DNA from: Clostridium sp. OF09-36
Lineage (GTDB): Bacteria > Bacillota > Clostridia > Lachnospirales > Lachnospiraceae
Assembly (NCBI RefSeq): GCF_003481985.1
Contig: NZ_QUMD01000002.1
Span: 124,001 to 188,000, forward strand
Direction of reading: 5' to 3'
Length of the DNA stretch: 64,000 nucleotides
Shown here: in pieces, positions 34,984 to 45,473 of the stretch
Layout of the letters: each line of letters opens with the position of its first letter
How positions within the stretch are numbered: position 1 is the stretch's first letter
The notes under the pieces: generated by a model
What the model saw: the letters and a program-made list of their open reading frames with translations, nothing else
What the model was told of the DNA's origin: nothing
Databases searched by the model: none
Translations under genes and position numbers: made by a program

Positions 34984-36180
34984 TTAGCACAGTCCGTATT
35001 CTTTTGCTACTGCCTCGAATGCCGGCAGGGAACGCTCAATCTGCTCATAAGATACGCAGTAAGCGATACGCACATAGCCAGGACATGCAAAAGAGCTTCC
35101 CGGTACCAGTAACAAGTTATGCTTCTGGGCCTGTGCACAGAATTCTTTATCATCTGCGACCGGAGCCTTTACAAAAAGATAGAAGGCACCCTCTGGTTTG
35201 ATGCACTCAAAACCGAACTTCTTTAAGCTGTTGTAGAGGAGGTTGCGGTTTTTATCGTAAGCGTCTAAGTTGACTGCAGCGCCTTTCTCAATACAACGTT
35301 TGATGACTCTCTGGATCAGGGACGGCGCATTGACACAGCCCATGACGCGGTTTGCGATAGTGGCTGCCGTGAAGACCTCTGCACTGTCTGTCAGCTCATC
35401 CGGGATCACCAGATAGCCGATACGCTCACCAGGCAGGGACAGGGATTTGCTGTAGGAATAGCATACAACCGTGTTTGCGTAATATTTTGTCACATACGGT
35501 ACAACCGCTCCGTCGTAAGCCAGCTCACGGTACGGCTCATCAGAGATCAGCACGATCTCGATTCCAAGCTCTGCGCTCTTTGCACGGAGAATGTCTGCCA
35601 GACGGGTGAGAGTTTCATCGGAATAAATAACACCGGTCGGGTTGTTCGGGGTATTGATGATGACTGCCTTGGTACGTGCCGTGATCTTTTCTGCAAACTC
35701 CTCCAGGTTTGGCTGGAAGTCTTTCGTATTCGGTGAGACCACGATCAGCTTTCCATCGTAGTTGCGCACATAGTTACCATACTCTACGAAGTAAGGAGCA
35801 AAAGTCAGGACCTCATCCTCCGGGTCCAGGATGGTCTTTAAAATGATGTTCAGGCCGCTGGCTGCTCCTACGGTCATCAGGATATTACCCTGGTGGAAAT
35901 TTGTCCGGAAACGGCGGTTTAAATCCTGTGCGATGGTCTCCCGCACATCCTCATAGCCGGAGTTACTCATATATCCGTGAACAAAGGTGGAATCCTCTTC
36001 CTTCAAAGTCTCGATGATGGAGTCTTCTACCTCCTGCGGTGCCGGTACATTCGGATTTCCGAGGCTGAAATCGTAGACATTTTCTGCACCGTAAATAGCT
36101 GCCAGGCGCTTTCCTTCTTCGAACATGACACGGATCACAGAGTTATTCTGGACCAGCGGATTCATTTTTTTTGAGATCAT
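34984..36180 (-). CDS. Class I/II PLP-dependent aminotransferase
   Basis: About 398 residues, fold-type I. Visible: YDFSLGNPNVPAP, the Tyr/Asn PLP contacts NTPNNPTGV, ISDEPYRELAY and the Schiff-base Lys in YSYSKSLSLPGERIGY, then the Arg in GYVRIAYCVS. It resembles aspartate/alanine-type aminotransferases of Clostridia; the amino donor is uncertain. The second ATG (36180) is the better start, eight bases from GAGGAGG. About 155 bases upstream, to 36335, are a leader with a TATAAT box near 36315 and no gene. Confidence 0.85.
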   Translation of the reverse strand: MISKKMNPLVQNNSVIRVMFEEGKRLAAIYGAENVYDFSLGNPNVPAPQEVEDSIIETLKEEDSTFVHGYMSNSGYEDVRETIAQDLNRRFRTNFHQGNILMTVGAASGLNIILKTILDPEDEVLTFAPYFVEYGNYVRNYDGKLIVVSPNTKDFQPNLEEFAEKITARTKAVIINTPNNPTGVIYSDETLTRLADILRAKSAELGIEIVLISDEPYRELAYDGAVVPYVTKYYANTVVCYSYSKSLSLPGERIGYLVIPDELTDSAEVFTAATIANRVMGCVNAPSLIQRVIKRCIEKGAAVNLDAYDKNRNLLYNSLKKFGFECIKPEGAFYLFVKAPVADDKEFCAQAQKHNLLLVPGSSFACPGYVRIAYCVSYEQIERSLPAFEAVAKEYGLC

Positions 36181-36335
36181 TTTCATATCCTCCTCATCAC
36201 AAAATTGTTTGGTATCACATAACTGCTTGATAGCTTCGCAGTTACGGCATATAGCAAAGCAGCTCCCACCAGATTACTCTGTAGCGAAAGCTGCAATGTA
36301 TTCCTTTGCATTATTATACAGGATTCTTTATAAAA

Positions 36336-37625
36336 TTACCAGCGGCTTGCCCTCAAATGGTAAAACAAAGCCATAGCACCTGTCACGATCAGGTAAAACC
36401 AGGTTGTCGTATTGGAAAACCAGGTCGTAAAAAAGGATAGCATCAGGTATGCTGCAAGCTGCGCATACAGCAGATACCCAAGCGGATTTCTCATTTCCCG
36501 GAGCTTTACCACCAGAATATAGGCAATGGCACCGAGGATACAGGAAAAAATCAGGACTCCGATCCATCCAAAATCATAGTAAGCATCGTAGAACAGCGTC
36601 AGGGTCGTGAGCTCTGTCTTATCCACATAAATCGGGAAATTAATCAGCTGCGGGAAGAAAAATTTCAGTCCCGACAATGCCCACAGCGGGAACAAGCCCT
36701 TCAGTCCAAAACTATGTCCCGGCAGTGCCTCCACCAGACAATTGAAGTTGTCGTAGTTATTGGCAATGTAAATATACGGCTGGCTGATGAAGATCGGCAT
36801 GGATGCTCGCTTCATCTCAAAAATTCCATTCAAATACTCAATGTTATGGCTTCTCGCCACTGTCAGGATCAGGTAAAACGGAAGCAGCACCGCAAACAGC
36901 GCTAAAAGCCAGCCCGGATGGAACATTTTCTGCAGGGAAATGTAGGTAAATACTGCCAGCAGCACTGCAAATACAAGCTGAAACCTGGATACGCAAAGAA
37001 TCGGGACTAGCAGGGAAATGCCGGTCATGATGAGTGATGCCATGAGAAGCTTCTCACTTCCTCTTCCATTCCGCATATGGATGTAAAGCACGGTAAGCGA
37101 TGGCACCAGCACACAGGAGACCGTAAAATAATGAACGCCTGTCAGATGAAATTCCGAGTAGGCATGCGGCACCCCGCGCAAAAACAGGGGAACATAGCCC
37201 AAGGTCACGGCCTCTGCGATAAAACAGCCAAACGATAATACCGTCAGAACGCAGATCATGGTAAATACTGGCTTTGGATCACCGGAAAAGCTTCTCCAGC
37301 GCCCATAGCCATCGTACCCGGAGCCATACACACGGACCAGTATCTCAAATACCAGCCAGAAGCCTATGTACGCCAGGAACAGGCAAAACCAGGTCATGCG
37401 GGACCAGTCGGTCTGGAGATTGCTAAGCTTCATACAGGCTAATCCCTCGCCGCCTACCCAGAATAAAGAAAACAGTCCACGCAAATGGATCAGGTTCTTA
37501 TATTTCCGGTAATCCTCCATGTAAAGCCATCCGGCTGCTGCCAAAAGCAGCAGGCCAGATATCAGGTAATGGCCAAACCTTGCCAGAATATAAGATGCCA
37601 GATAACAGATCACATAGACTGCCAT
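36336..37625 (-). CDS. O-antigen/polysaccharide polymerase-like membrane protein
   Basis: A 429-residue protein with 10-12 predicted helices and a large loop with YLNGIFEMKRASMPIFISQP. The arrangement and FYDAYYDFGWIGVLIFSCIL resemble Wzy-type or oligosaccharide repeat-unit polymerases. No glycosyltransferase or flippase gene lies nearby, so the polymer is unknown. GAGGAG precedes the ATG. It is downstream of ptsI with a weak hairpin between. Confidence 0.65.
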   Translation of the reverse strand: MAVYVICYLASYILARFGHYLISGLLLLAAAGWLYMEDYRKYKNLIHLRGLFSLFWVGGEGLACMKLSNLQTDWSRMTWFCLFLAYIGFWLVFEILVRVYGSGYDGYGRWRSFSGDPKPVFTMICVLTVLSFGCFIAEAVTLGYVPLFLRGVPHAYSEFHLTGVHYFTVSCVLVPSLTVLYIHMRNGRGSEKLLMASLIMTGISLLVPILCVSRFQLVFAVLLAVFTYISLQKMFHPGWLLALFAVLLPFYLILTVARSHNIEYLNGIFEMKRASMPIFISQPYIYIANNYDNFNCLVEALPGHSFGLKGLFPLWALSGLKFFFPQLINFPIYVDKTELTTLTLFYDAYYDFGWIGVLIFSCILGAIAYILVVKLREMRNPLGYLLYAQLAAYLMLSFFTTWFSNTTTWFYLIVTGAMALFYHLRASRW

Positions 37626-37680
37626 ATTTCTTTCTCCTCGTGTGAATGTATTTGTGTAGCTGTTTTATCGTTTTATAAAT

Positions 37681-37709
37681 GGCTGCCTCCTGCAATGCAG
37701 GTGACAGCC
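37681..37709 (-). terminator. Hairpin after ptsI
   Basis: GGCTGCCTCCTGC pairs with GCAGGTGACAGCC around AAT (37681-37709). It is followed on the minus strand by ATTTATAAAA, a weak T-tract, so termination may be partial. Confidence 0.5.
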
Positions 37710-37725
37710 GAAAATCTAAATTTCA

Positions 37726-39440
37726 TTAAGCCCGCGCAGCAAACTCTCTCATATATGCTTCCACCTCTGCCGCAGTCGCAAAGCTCATGGCCTTGTCGGC
37801 CACCGCCTGAAGCTCACCGATGCTATAGCTGGTGATCAGCTTTCTGGAATACAGGATTGCAGATGCACTCATACTGAACTCATTTAAGCCAAATGCCAGA
37901 AGCAGCGGGATCATAAGAGGATCGCTTGCCGCCTCGCCGCACATGCCTACCATAATGCCAGCCTCGCGGCCACAGGTAATGATCCGCTTGATGCTGCGAA
38001 GCACTGCCGGGTTAAAGGTAGAATACAGGTAAGATACCTTGTCATTTCCGCGGTCCACAGACATCGTGTACTGGGTCAGGTCGTTGGTTCCGATGCTGAA
38101 GAAGGCTGCTTCCTTGGCAAATACATCTGCCATCAAAGATGCTGCTGCCGTCTCTACCATGATACCAACCTCGATATTCTTCTTGTACGGGATATTCTTC
38201 TCATCTAATTCCTTCTTGATCTCTTCGATCAGTGCCTTTGCCTCGCGAAGCTCTTCGATGCAAGTCACCATCGGCACCATGATCTTGATGTTGCCATAAG
38301 CACTGGCGCGAAGCAGAGCACGAAGCTGCGGCTTGTATACATCTTCCTTGCGGTCCAGACAGAAACGGATCGCACGGTAGCCCAGGAATGGGTTTTCGTC
38401 TTTGGTCAGGCCCATATACGGGATTTCTTTATCGCCGCCGATATCCAGGTACGGATAATGACCGGCTTGTCTTTCAGGCCTTCTGCCACAGCTTTATATG
38501 CCTCAAACTGTTCTTCCTCGGTCGGCATTGCTGTGCGGTCCATAAATAAAAACTCTGTGCGGAAAAGACCAACGCCTTCTCCATCGTACTGGAGAACCTT
38601 TTCTAAGTCTTCCGGCTTACCGATGTTTGCGACCAGCTCAATATGCACGCCATCCTTTGTCACGGTTTGCTTGCCGATATACTGCTCCAGTTCCTGCTTT
38701 TCTTTCAGGAATTTTTCCCGTTTTGCGGAGAATTCATCTACAACCTCCTGGTCTGGATCTACATAAACAAGACCTTCACTGCCGTCTAACACAATTACAT
38801 GACCATTGTGGACCTGGTTCATTAAATCCGGAACTGCAACAACTGCCGGAATTTCCAGCGCACGGGCAAGAATCGCACTATGGGAGGTCTTACCACCCAG
38901 CTCTGTCACGATACCAGTCACATGTTCCGGGTTGATTCCTGCCGTCATGGACGGGGTCAGGTCCTTCGCTACCAGAATGCTGCCTGCCGGAAGCGATGCG
39001 ATGTCCACACTCTCTATCCCGAGCAGCTCCCGCTGCATACGGGTCTTAATGTCGCGCATATCGGTTGCACGCTGCTGCATCAGCTCGTCATCCATTGCTG
39101 CAAACATATCTGCATAGGTCGTACATACCTGCTCGATCGCATATTCTGCACAAATGCCTTCGCCGGTAATGGCGGTTTCAATTTCCCCAGTCAGCATCGG
39201 ATCCATCAAAAGCATCATATGGCCCTGCATGATCTCCGCTTCCTTCTCCCCTACTCTGGTTGCGAGATCTGCTGCAAGCTCCTCGGTTTTCTTAAGAGTT
39301 TTCTCGAGCGCCCCCTTAAAGCGTTCTACCTCAGCTGCTGGGTCTGCAACTGCCTCTCTCTTGATCACCAGTTCCTTTTCTTCTACGATCACGGCGCTCC
39401 CAATGCCGATTCCAAAAGAAGCGTTTGTACCTTTTAACAT
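37726..39440 (-). CDS. ptsI: PTS enzyme I (frameshifted)
   Basis: Phosphoenolpyruvate-protein phosphotransferase, passing phosphate from PEP to HPr. The N-terminal part contains the phospho-His in GGKTSHSAILAR (His187). The PEP-binding part has GVGLFRTEFLFMDR, FSIGTNDLTQYTMSVDRGN and the Cys in GMCGEAASDP. A one-base loss near 38447 (CGTACCTGG for CGTACCCTGG) splits it; the continuing frame reads LDIGGDKEIPYMGL. Joined length is about 571 residues, as usual. It lies 34 bases downstream of the HPr gene. Confidence 0.93.
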
Positions 39441-39473
39441 GATACGTCCTCCTTATTAATTAATTATTTATTA

Positions 39474-39737
39474 TTACTCCCCTAGCCCACTCTCAATGAC
39501 TCCAATGATTCCGTCAAGTGCCTCCTGTTCATCCGGTCCTTCGCAGATGAACTCTACCTCGTCCCCGCATTTGATGCAGGCACCCAGTACACTGAGCACA
39601 CTCTTTGCATTGGACGTGGTATTTCCAAAATGGAATTTAATGGAGGACTTATACTTGATTGCCTCATTGCAAAGCACCCCGGTAGGGCGAAGATGAAGTC
39701 CCGATACGTTTCTGATAACAATTTTTCTGCTAACCAT
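39474..39737 (-). CDS. ptsH: Phosphocarrier protein HPr
   Basis: An 87-residue HPr with His15 in SGLHLRPTG and Ser46 in NAKSVLSV, the site phosphorylated by HPr kinase in Firmicutes. The sequence around Ser46 (LGACIKCGDEVEF) differs from the usual MSLGVKKG-type text. It could therefore be a Crh-like or second HPr, but the active His and the adjacent ptsI favour the main HPr. Confidence 0.9.
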   Translation of the reverse strand: MVSRKIVIRNVSGLHLRPTGVLCNEAIKYKSSIKFHFGNTTSNAKSVLSVLGACIKCGDEVEFICEGPDEQEALDGIIGVIESGLGE

Positions 39738-39753
39738 GTTATCCCTCTTTCTG

Positions 39754-41112
39754 TCAGCCGGCGCTTGCGCCGCTCGTCTCTGTGTCTTGTAATTTTGTCA
39801 TATCATTTTCATTGCTGGTCTCTGATTCCGTTGTTTCTTCCTCGGATGCAGTGGTCTGCTCCAGCTGCGCTGCCGGTCCACCGGCCGTAACTTCTATATT
39901 AAATGCGGAAACAGAAATCAATTTAAAATTCTTGCCAAGTCCACTCATACCCAGAGTTCCGGTATGGGAACCAAGCTGCAGGCCAGACAGATTCAGCGTA
40001 GCTTTTAAATCTGCCGGCTTTAATGTGTCAAGATCTTCCTTTAAGCCCTGAAGCTTTACCTCGATCCTGGACGGGGACAGATGGTAATGATAATAATCTG
40101 CTCCATTTTCCATGGAAATATCCGGCTCCGTCAAAGTGATCGTGCGGGTAGTAAGCTGTTCCACCTTCAGGCGGATGGTAATCGTTGTATCGTCTGCGTT
40201 CGCCAGGGTGACGCCCTCTGGAAGATAATCATTTAAATTTACGGTAAGAACCTTGTCCTGGGTTGCCCCGGACACGCTCAGTACGGAAGACGGAATGGTT
40301 ATCTTATTGACCGCTGCCAGACTATTTTTCAACCCAAGCACGGATACACTCTTCACACTGCACTCCACTCCTGTGTACTGGTACCCAGACGCCGCAGCTC
40401 CTGTCACCTCAAAATCGAGCGGCAACGTTTTTACCTTGCTGATTTCCAGACTGTACTGAATCTCAGCAGGACTCACGCTCACCCGGTCGCTGACGGTAAT
40501 CTCGTTGCCGTTGGCATCGTAAAAGACCGGCTCAGCAGTTCCATCCGTACTGCTTTCCAGACCATTCACATTCAATTCAATTCCCACATGGTTGATCAGG
40601 CCAACCTGGGAGGTCGGACCTTCTACCGTTACATGGTCCGGGTTCAGGATTGCTTTGTTGATCGCATAGTCCTCAGCCAGGCTGCCATAGGTGTTCATGA
40701 TCAGCGAAAACTGCTTGTTCTGCAGCTCCTCCGTCTGGATACGGACTACGCCCGGCCTGCTTTCTGCATTGGAGACCAGTTCTTTATTATTTAGTACTTC
40801 GATCTTTACCTGCACAGAGCCTGTTACATCGTAGAGCTCTGCCAGATCTACATAGGCGCGGAAATCTGATGAACGGATCTTGTATGCATCCTTGGTCCGC
40901 ACATCAAAGTACACGGTCACTGTATCTTTTCCGCCCAATTCATAGGTTCTTCCTGCCTTGGTCAGGACCTGTTCGTTTACAATCTCCAGCGGGACCTCTT
41001 TGCTTCCTGTCACCTCCGGGTTTGAAACATTGACTACAACAAGCCATACAAAAAACGCCAGAAAGCAGGAAAGAATCTTAAGTCCAAGGTTATTTATCAG
41101 TTTTTCTTTCAT
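39754..41112 (-). CDS. cdaR: YbbR-domain regulator of diadenylate cyclase (CdaR)
   Basis: A 452-residue protein with an N-terminal membrane helix (NLGLKILSCFLAFFVWLVVV) and four YbbR-like beta repeats outside the cell (e.g. LEIVNEQVLTKAGRTYEL, DVTGSVQVKIEVLN, GSHTGTLGMSGLG). It ends with a disordered Glu/Thr-rich tail. CdaR controls CdaA activity. The gene overlaps the end of cdaA by 23 bases and precedes ptsH. Confidence 0.9.
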   Translation of the reverse strand: MKEKLINNLGLKILSCFLAFFVWLVVVNVSNPEVTGSKEVPLEIVNEQVLTKAGRTYELGGKDTVTVYFDVRTKDAYKIRSSDFRAYVDLAELYDVTGSVQVKIEVLNNKELVSNAESRPGVVRIQTEELQNKQFSLIMNTYGSLAEDYAINKAILNPDHVTVEGPTSQVGLINHVGIELNVNGLESSTDGTAEPVFYDANGNEITVSDRVSVSPAEIQYSLEISKVKTLPLDFEVTGAAASGYQYTGVECSVKSVSVLGLKNSLAAVNKITIPSSVLSVSGATQDKVLTVNLNDYLPEGVTLANADDTTITIRLKVEQLTTRTITLTEPDISMENGADYYHYHLSPSRIEVKLQGLKEDLDTLKPADLKATLNLSGLQLGSHTGTLGMSGLGKNFKLISVSAFNIEVTAGGPAAQLEQTTASEEETTESETSNENDMTKLQDTETSGASAG

Positions 41113-41986
41113 TTCTGCGCTTTCCCTTCCAAATCTTTAACAGTGTGCCATTGGTTTCTTCCTGGGTTTCTGCTACTGCAAGCGCCCTTCTCAGATCGTC
41201 TGCTGTAGAAATTCTCCTCAGTCCGCCTTTTTCCACTACCGAGACTCTTCCGGTCTCCTCCGACACGACCACGGTAAGACTGTCCGTGATCTCGCTGATA
41301 CCGACTGCCGCACGGTGCCTCGTTCCCAGGTCCTTACTGATGGTCATATTATCGGATAACGGCAGGTAACAGGTTGCCGCCGTAACCCGGTTGCCACGGA
41401 TTACAACTGCACCGTCGTGAAGCGGTGTATTGTGTTCGAATATATTGATCAGAAGCTGGCTGCTGACCAGACCATTGATCTCAATACCGGTCCGCTCGAT
41501 TTCCTTTAAGGATACGTTCCGCTCAATTACCATAAGTGCCCCGGTCTTTACTTTTGCCATCTCAAAGGTAGCCTTCACAATTTCATTTACGGTACGCTCA
41601 GAAAAGCCCTGGCTTTCTTTATTGTCGTCAAACGAAAAAAGCTCTGAGATCAGATTCCTGCTTCCCAGCTGTTCCAGGGCCTTGCGCAGCTCCGGCTGGA
41701 AAATGATCACCAGTGCTGTTACCGCAATACCACCGGTCTTTCCCAGGATCCACAAAATAGTGTCCCAGTGAAAGATCGCTGCTGCTACTGCAAATGCCAT
41801 GATCATGGCAATGCCCCGCATCAGATACCAGGCTCTGGTGCTCTTGACCCATAACAATGCGTAATACACCAGGATCGTCAGAATGATGATCTCGGTGATA
41901 TTAGAAAATGTAATTCTTGGCAAAAAGGAGATCCAGGAGCGCATGCCCTGAAAAACCATCTCCAAATTCTGGAATATGCCAACCAT
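41090..41986 (-). CDS. cdaA: Membrane diadenylate cyclase CdaA (c-di-AMP synthase)
   Basis: A 298-residue enzyme that condenses two ATP to c-di-AMP, a signal for turgor, potassium and wall control. Three N-terminal helices are followed by the DAC domain with the catalytic motifs HDGAVVIRG (DGA) and LGTRHRAAVG (RHR). ELRKALEQLGSR precedes the domain as in CdaA. Together with cdaR it forms the usual Firmicute module; glmM is not in the window. Confidence 0.95.
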   Translation of the reverse strand: MVGIFQNLEMVFQGMRSWISFLPRITFSNITEIIILTILVYYALLWVKSTRAWYLMRGIAMIMAFAVAAAIFHWDTILWILGKTGGIAVTALVIIFQPELRKALEQLGSRNLISELFSFDDNKESQGFSERTVNEIVKATFEMAKVKTGALMVIERNVSLKEIERTGIEINGLVSSQLLINIFEHNTPLHDGAVVIRGNRVTAATCYLPLSDNMTISKDLGTRHRAAVGISEITDSLTVVVSEETGRVSVVEKGGLRRISTADDLRRALAVAETQEETNGTLLKIWKGKRRNERKTDK

Positions 41987-42077
41987 ACCTGGTCCTCTCT
42001 TTCTATTTCATTTGCCGGACACGCATACGTGTACAGCAATTGAGGTGCCGGCGCCTCCGTGTCCAGCAGCCTTTCAT

Positions 42078-43035
42078 TTACCGTATATTTCTGCGCTCAT
42101 GTCTGCCTCTTGCCGGATCGTTGATGCGCTGGACCTTAACATCGGTTCTTGCAACGGCTACCTTCGGCACTGCCTTCACATAGTATACGTAATCGTCGTC
42201 CTCATACTGCACATACTCTGTACGGGTATAATCTACCGTAAAGACAAAAAAATGATATAGCAATGCCACTAGCAGGGAAACCAGTGCACCCGCCAGAAGC
42301 TGTGGCACCGGCATGGATACATGGAACATAAAATCTCCCACAAATACTGCGGCGAGCTGTGCGATCGTCCCGGTCACGATTGCAATCTCCCAGGCATAAT
42401 CCAGAGACATATTATGAAGCATATAAACGCAAAGGATTCCAACCACACATACCATGATCATGACTGCCATTTCCTGGTTGGAAAGCAGCCCGCGGATGAT
42501 CTGTACAAATTTCTGGGTAATATCAACCGATGCATCGTTAGTCAGCACCCCGGCATTCTGTTTCACATAAGAAATAATGAAATAGATCACAACGCCACTG
42601 CTTACCGGGATCACAGAAAGAAGGCTGCCGGATAAGCCTGCCAAAAGCGGCACAGCGAACGGGATCTTCAGTAAAAATGCCATAGGAGCCAGCACCAGCC
42701 AGAAGCTGTCACCGGGCTGAAAGCCATAATACAGCAGGATCAGAATGATCAGGACCACAGCCGTGATCAGTGCAGTTCCATGGAACTGCATAAATGTGCG
42801 CCAGCATAACGATACCCAGCAAAAAGCCGATCGCCCCGTAAGGAAGAAATGCGCTGATCACCGCAATAGCCAGCATGGCTACCATACTGGTCAGCTCTGT
42901 CTGGTAACCAATATTTCCATTTAAGAGTGTTACCGCTGACATACTATATAAAAATTTCACGGCACCATTCACCAGTGTCGCATACCTTCCGTAAAATTCC
43001 TTCAGCCGTTCTTTAAGTGCGAGAAATATCATCAT
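42078..43035 (-). CDS. Conserved polytopic membrane protein (frameshifted)
   Basis: Two frames join near 42770-42782. The first ends YGAIGFLLGIVMLAHIYAV and the second continues MELALITAVV-like text into LIILILLYYGFQPGDSFWLV and ITQKFVQIIRGLLSN. Net change is two missing bases or one extra. Joined length is about 320 residues with eight or so helices and a basic tail (NDPARGRHERRNIR). It resembles conserved membrane proteins of Lachnospiraceae with an ABC-permease-like outline. It is coupled to the upstream gene by a 23-base overlap. Function unknown. Confidence 0.6.
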
Positions 43036-43459
43036 AGCGGCTGCCCTCCTTCGTCAGTTCTCTGGTACGACTCTGAACATCATACCGTTTTTCCAGCCTT
43101 TTCAGCTTTGCGATATAAACGCGCATGCCACGCCTTGCATATTCGTAGCGTTTGCTGCTCACAAACCAGGTTATGACCAGATACAGGACCAGACCTGCCA
43201 GATAAAGGACTGCACCAGCTTTTGCGGCACCAGCCACCTCATCCAGCTCCATAACATTCAGCAGACGCTCCATGCTGTACAATACCCAGATCAGCGCACA
43301 TAAAATGAAGCAGACCGTATACACAAAGAAGGACCGCATGATACGGCCACTGATATAATCGCTGCGGAAAAAGCGGTTTGCCGGAGCGATGTGCTTCCCT
43401 TCCCGCTTTTCAAACATGGCAATGCTTGTCATCAGCTTGATCTTGTCTTCATTCAGCAT
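43013..43459 (-). CDS. Two-helix membrane protein of unknown function
   Basis: A 148-residue protein. A basic N-terminus (KIKLMTSIAMFEKREGKHI) is followed by two hydrophobic helices (SFFVYTVCFILCALIWVLY; AKAGAVLYLAGLVLYLVITW) and a strongly basic coiled C-terminus (RLEKRYDVQSRTRELTKEG). It overlaps the following membrane gene by 23 bases. I do not recognise a family. Confidence 0.6.
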   Translation of the reverse strand: MLNEDKIKLMTSIAMFEKREGKHIAPANRFFRSDYISGRIMRSFFVYTVCFILCALIWVLYSMERLLNVMELDEVAGAAKAGAVLYLAGLVLYLVITWFVSSKRYEYARRGMRVYIAKLKRLEKRYDVQSRTRELTKEGSRYDDISRT

Positions 43460-43492
43460 AAAAAATGTTCTCCATCATCTATTAAAAAGAAT

Positions 43493-43520
43493 ACTCGTTA
43501 CTCGTGACTTTGTCACTCGT
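43493..43520. repeat. ACTCGT-flanked mini inverted repeat
   Basis: Plus strand ACTCGTT, then ACTCGT-GACTTTGTC-ACTCGT (43500-43520). The same hexamer flanks larger structured repeats at 45474-45600. The rest of 43460-43751 holds no gene. It contains ACATGTAAACATGT (near 43545) and two terminators. Confidence 0.5.
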
Positions 43521-43608
43521 TTGCCTCGTCGTTCGCCGAAAACATGTAAACATGTTTCTGGCTCTCTTGCACTCGTTACATTTTAACACATTTATTCTGT
43601 CAATGCCA

Positions 43609-43627
43609 CCGTTCGGACGGTTTTTTT
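43609..43627 (+). terminator. Plus-strand hairpin plus T7 with no obvious upstream gene
   Basis: CCGTTCGGACGG (43609-43620) followed by TTTTTTT. It has perfect intrinsic-terminator form on the plus strand although all flanking genes are on the minus strand. Confidence 0.55.
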
Positions 43628-43647
43628 GTTCTTTTTCAGTATAACAT

Positions 43648-43678
43648 AAAAATACCGCCATGTAAAACACGGCGGTAT
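43648..43678 (-). terminator. guaB terminator
   Basis: ATACCGCC (43652-43659) pairs with GGCGGTAT (43671-43678). On the minus strand it is followed by TTTTTATG, about 75 bases after the guaB stop. Confidence 0.85.
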
Positions 43679-43751
43679 CTTTTCAAACTTATTTTGTCTG
43701 TTTTATAACGTTTTTATTCGTTACTGCACACGCGCACATATCCGGCAACGT

Positions 43752-45204
43752 TTATTCATCCACGCTGTAGTTTGGAGCCTCTTTGGTGATGTGGATGTCA
43801 TGCGGATGGCTCTCTTTTAAGGAAGCTGCAGAAATCTTCACGAAACGTCCGGTTTCCTGCAGGGTCGGGATATCTTTTGCTCCACAATAACCCATACCGG
43901 AACGAAGTCCGCCGAGCATCTGGAATACGGTATCCTCTACCATACCCTTGTATGCCACACGTCCCTCAACGCCTTCCGGAACCAGCTTCTTCGCATCAGA
44001 CTGGAAGTAACGGTCTTTGCTTCCATTCTCCATCGCTGCGATAGAACCCATGCCACGGTAAACTTTGTATTTTCTTCCCTGATACAGTTCGAAGGTTCCC
44101 GGGCTCTCGTCGCATCCTGCGAACATGCTGCCCATCATGCAGACATTACCGCCGGCAGCGATTGCTTGGTGATGTCTCCGGAGTACTTGATACCGCCATC
44201 GGCGATGATCGGAATACCGTACTCTTTTGCAACTGCGTAGCAATCCATAACTGCCGTGATCTGCGGAACACCGATACCAGCAACCACACGGGTGGTACAG
44301 ATAGAACCAGGTCCGATACCAACCTTAACTGCGTCTACACCAGCCTCGATCAGAGCCTTGGTTGCCTCACCGGTTGCAACGTTTCCTGCAATAACCTGTA
44401 GATCCGGGTATGCTTCCTTGATCATTCTGACACAGCGCAGAACATTCTCGGAATGTCCGTGTGCGGAGTCCAGAACAACAACATCAACATGTGCTTTTAC
44501 CAGAGCCTCTACACGCTCCAGCACGTTTGCGGTGATACCGACAGCCGCGCCACAGAGCAGACGGCCCTGTTCGTCTTTTGCGGACAGCGGATATTTGATC
44601 TGTTTTTCAATATCCTTGATGGTGATGAGTCCTTTTAAGTTGAAATCATCATCAACGATCGGCAGCTTCTCTACTCTTGCCTTTGCAAGGATACGCTTTG
44701 CCTCAGTAAGGGTAATGCCCTCTTTTGCTGTAACTAAATGTTCGGAGGTCATGCACTCTTTGATCTTCTTAGTGAAATCCTCCTCGAACTTTAAGTCACG
44801 GTTGGTGATGATACCAACCAGCTTGCGACCCTCTGTGATCGGGACACCAGAGATGCGGAACTTTGCCATAAGCTCGTCAGCATCCTTTAAGGTATGCTCC
44901 GGGGAGAGGAAAAACGGATCAGTGATGACACCATTCTCCGAACGTTTCACCTTGTCTACTTCCTCTGCCTGCGCTTCAATTGACATATTCTTGTGAATGA
45001 TACCAATACCGCCCTGACGCGCCATGCAATTGCCATACGATGCTCTGTAACGGTATCCATGCCCGCACTCATAAGCGGAATGTTCAGTTTAATCTTCTTG
45101 GTCAGATAAGTGGTTAAATCTACCTGATTCGGAATAACCTGGGAATAAGCCGGCACCAGGAGCACATCGTCAAACGTAATGCCCTCACCAATAATTGTAC
45201 CCAT
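43752..45204 (-). CDS. guaB: IMP dehydrogenase (two frameshifts)
   Basis: Oxidises IMP to XMP with NAD+, the first step to GMP; guaA in this window does the next. Pieces in order: GITFDDVLLVPAYSQV and DTVTEHRMAIA; then MARQGGIGIIHKNMS, two CBS domains (about 95-205), GSICTTRVVAGIG with the catalytic Cys and IADGGIKYSGDITK; then IAAGGNVCMMGSMFAG and YRGMGSIAAM. Breaks lie near 45026 (GCATGG for GCAATGG) and 44165 (AAGCAATC for AAGGCAATC), each one base short. Joined length is about 484. The ATG at 45204 follows GAGAGGAA. Confidence 0.93.
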
Positions 45205-45324
45205 TATTCGTTCCTCTCTTTCTTTTGTTTTTTGGTTCATAATATTTCAATGTGTAGCGCCGTTATTTTATTAGCACAGCTAATATTTCGGCTCCATTGA
45301 ATCTATTGAACTTATTAATTGCAT

Positions 45325-45353
45325 ATTGTAGCAAATTTCTGTCCGCTTGTCAA
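45325..45353 (-). promoter_or_regulatory. guaB promoter
   Basis: Minus strand TTGACA (45348-45353), 17-base spacer, TACAAT (45325-45330). A leader of about 115 bases follows without a recognised riboswitch. Confidence 0.85.
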
Positions 45354-45391
45354 ATACTTCTGAAAGGAATTTGTCCGTGAGGAATTTTATT

Positions 45392-45436
45392 GAAAAAAGA
45401 AGAGGCGGAACCGCTCCGAAAGGGGCAATTCCGCCT
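45392..45436 (-). terminator. groESL operon terminator
   Basis: GGCGGAA (45404-45410) pairs with TTCCGCC (45429-45435), with more pairing inside. On the minus strand the stem is followed by TCTTCTTTTTT. It lies 220 bases after groEL, beyond the structured repeats. Confidence 0.85.
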
Positions 45437-45473
45437 GTGAGGTTGTGGGTATTATATTTTTCACCAAAGATTC

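Noticed and set aside
36181..36335. Riboswitch in the 150-base leader of the aminotransferase gene
   Set aside because: A TATAAT-like box and a small hairpin are present, but no conserved aptamer core or terminator could be recognised.
39474..39737. HPr as an inactive Crh paralogue
   Set aside because: His15 is present in GLHLRPTG and Ser46 in the right place, and ptsI is adjacent, so it reads as a working HPr.
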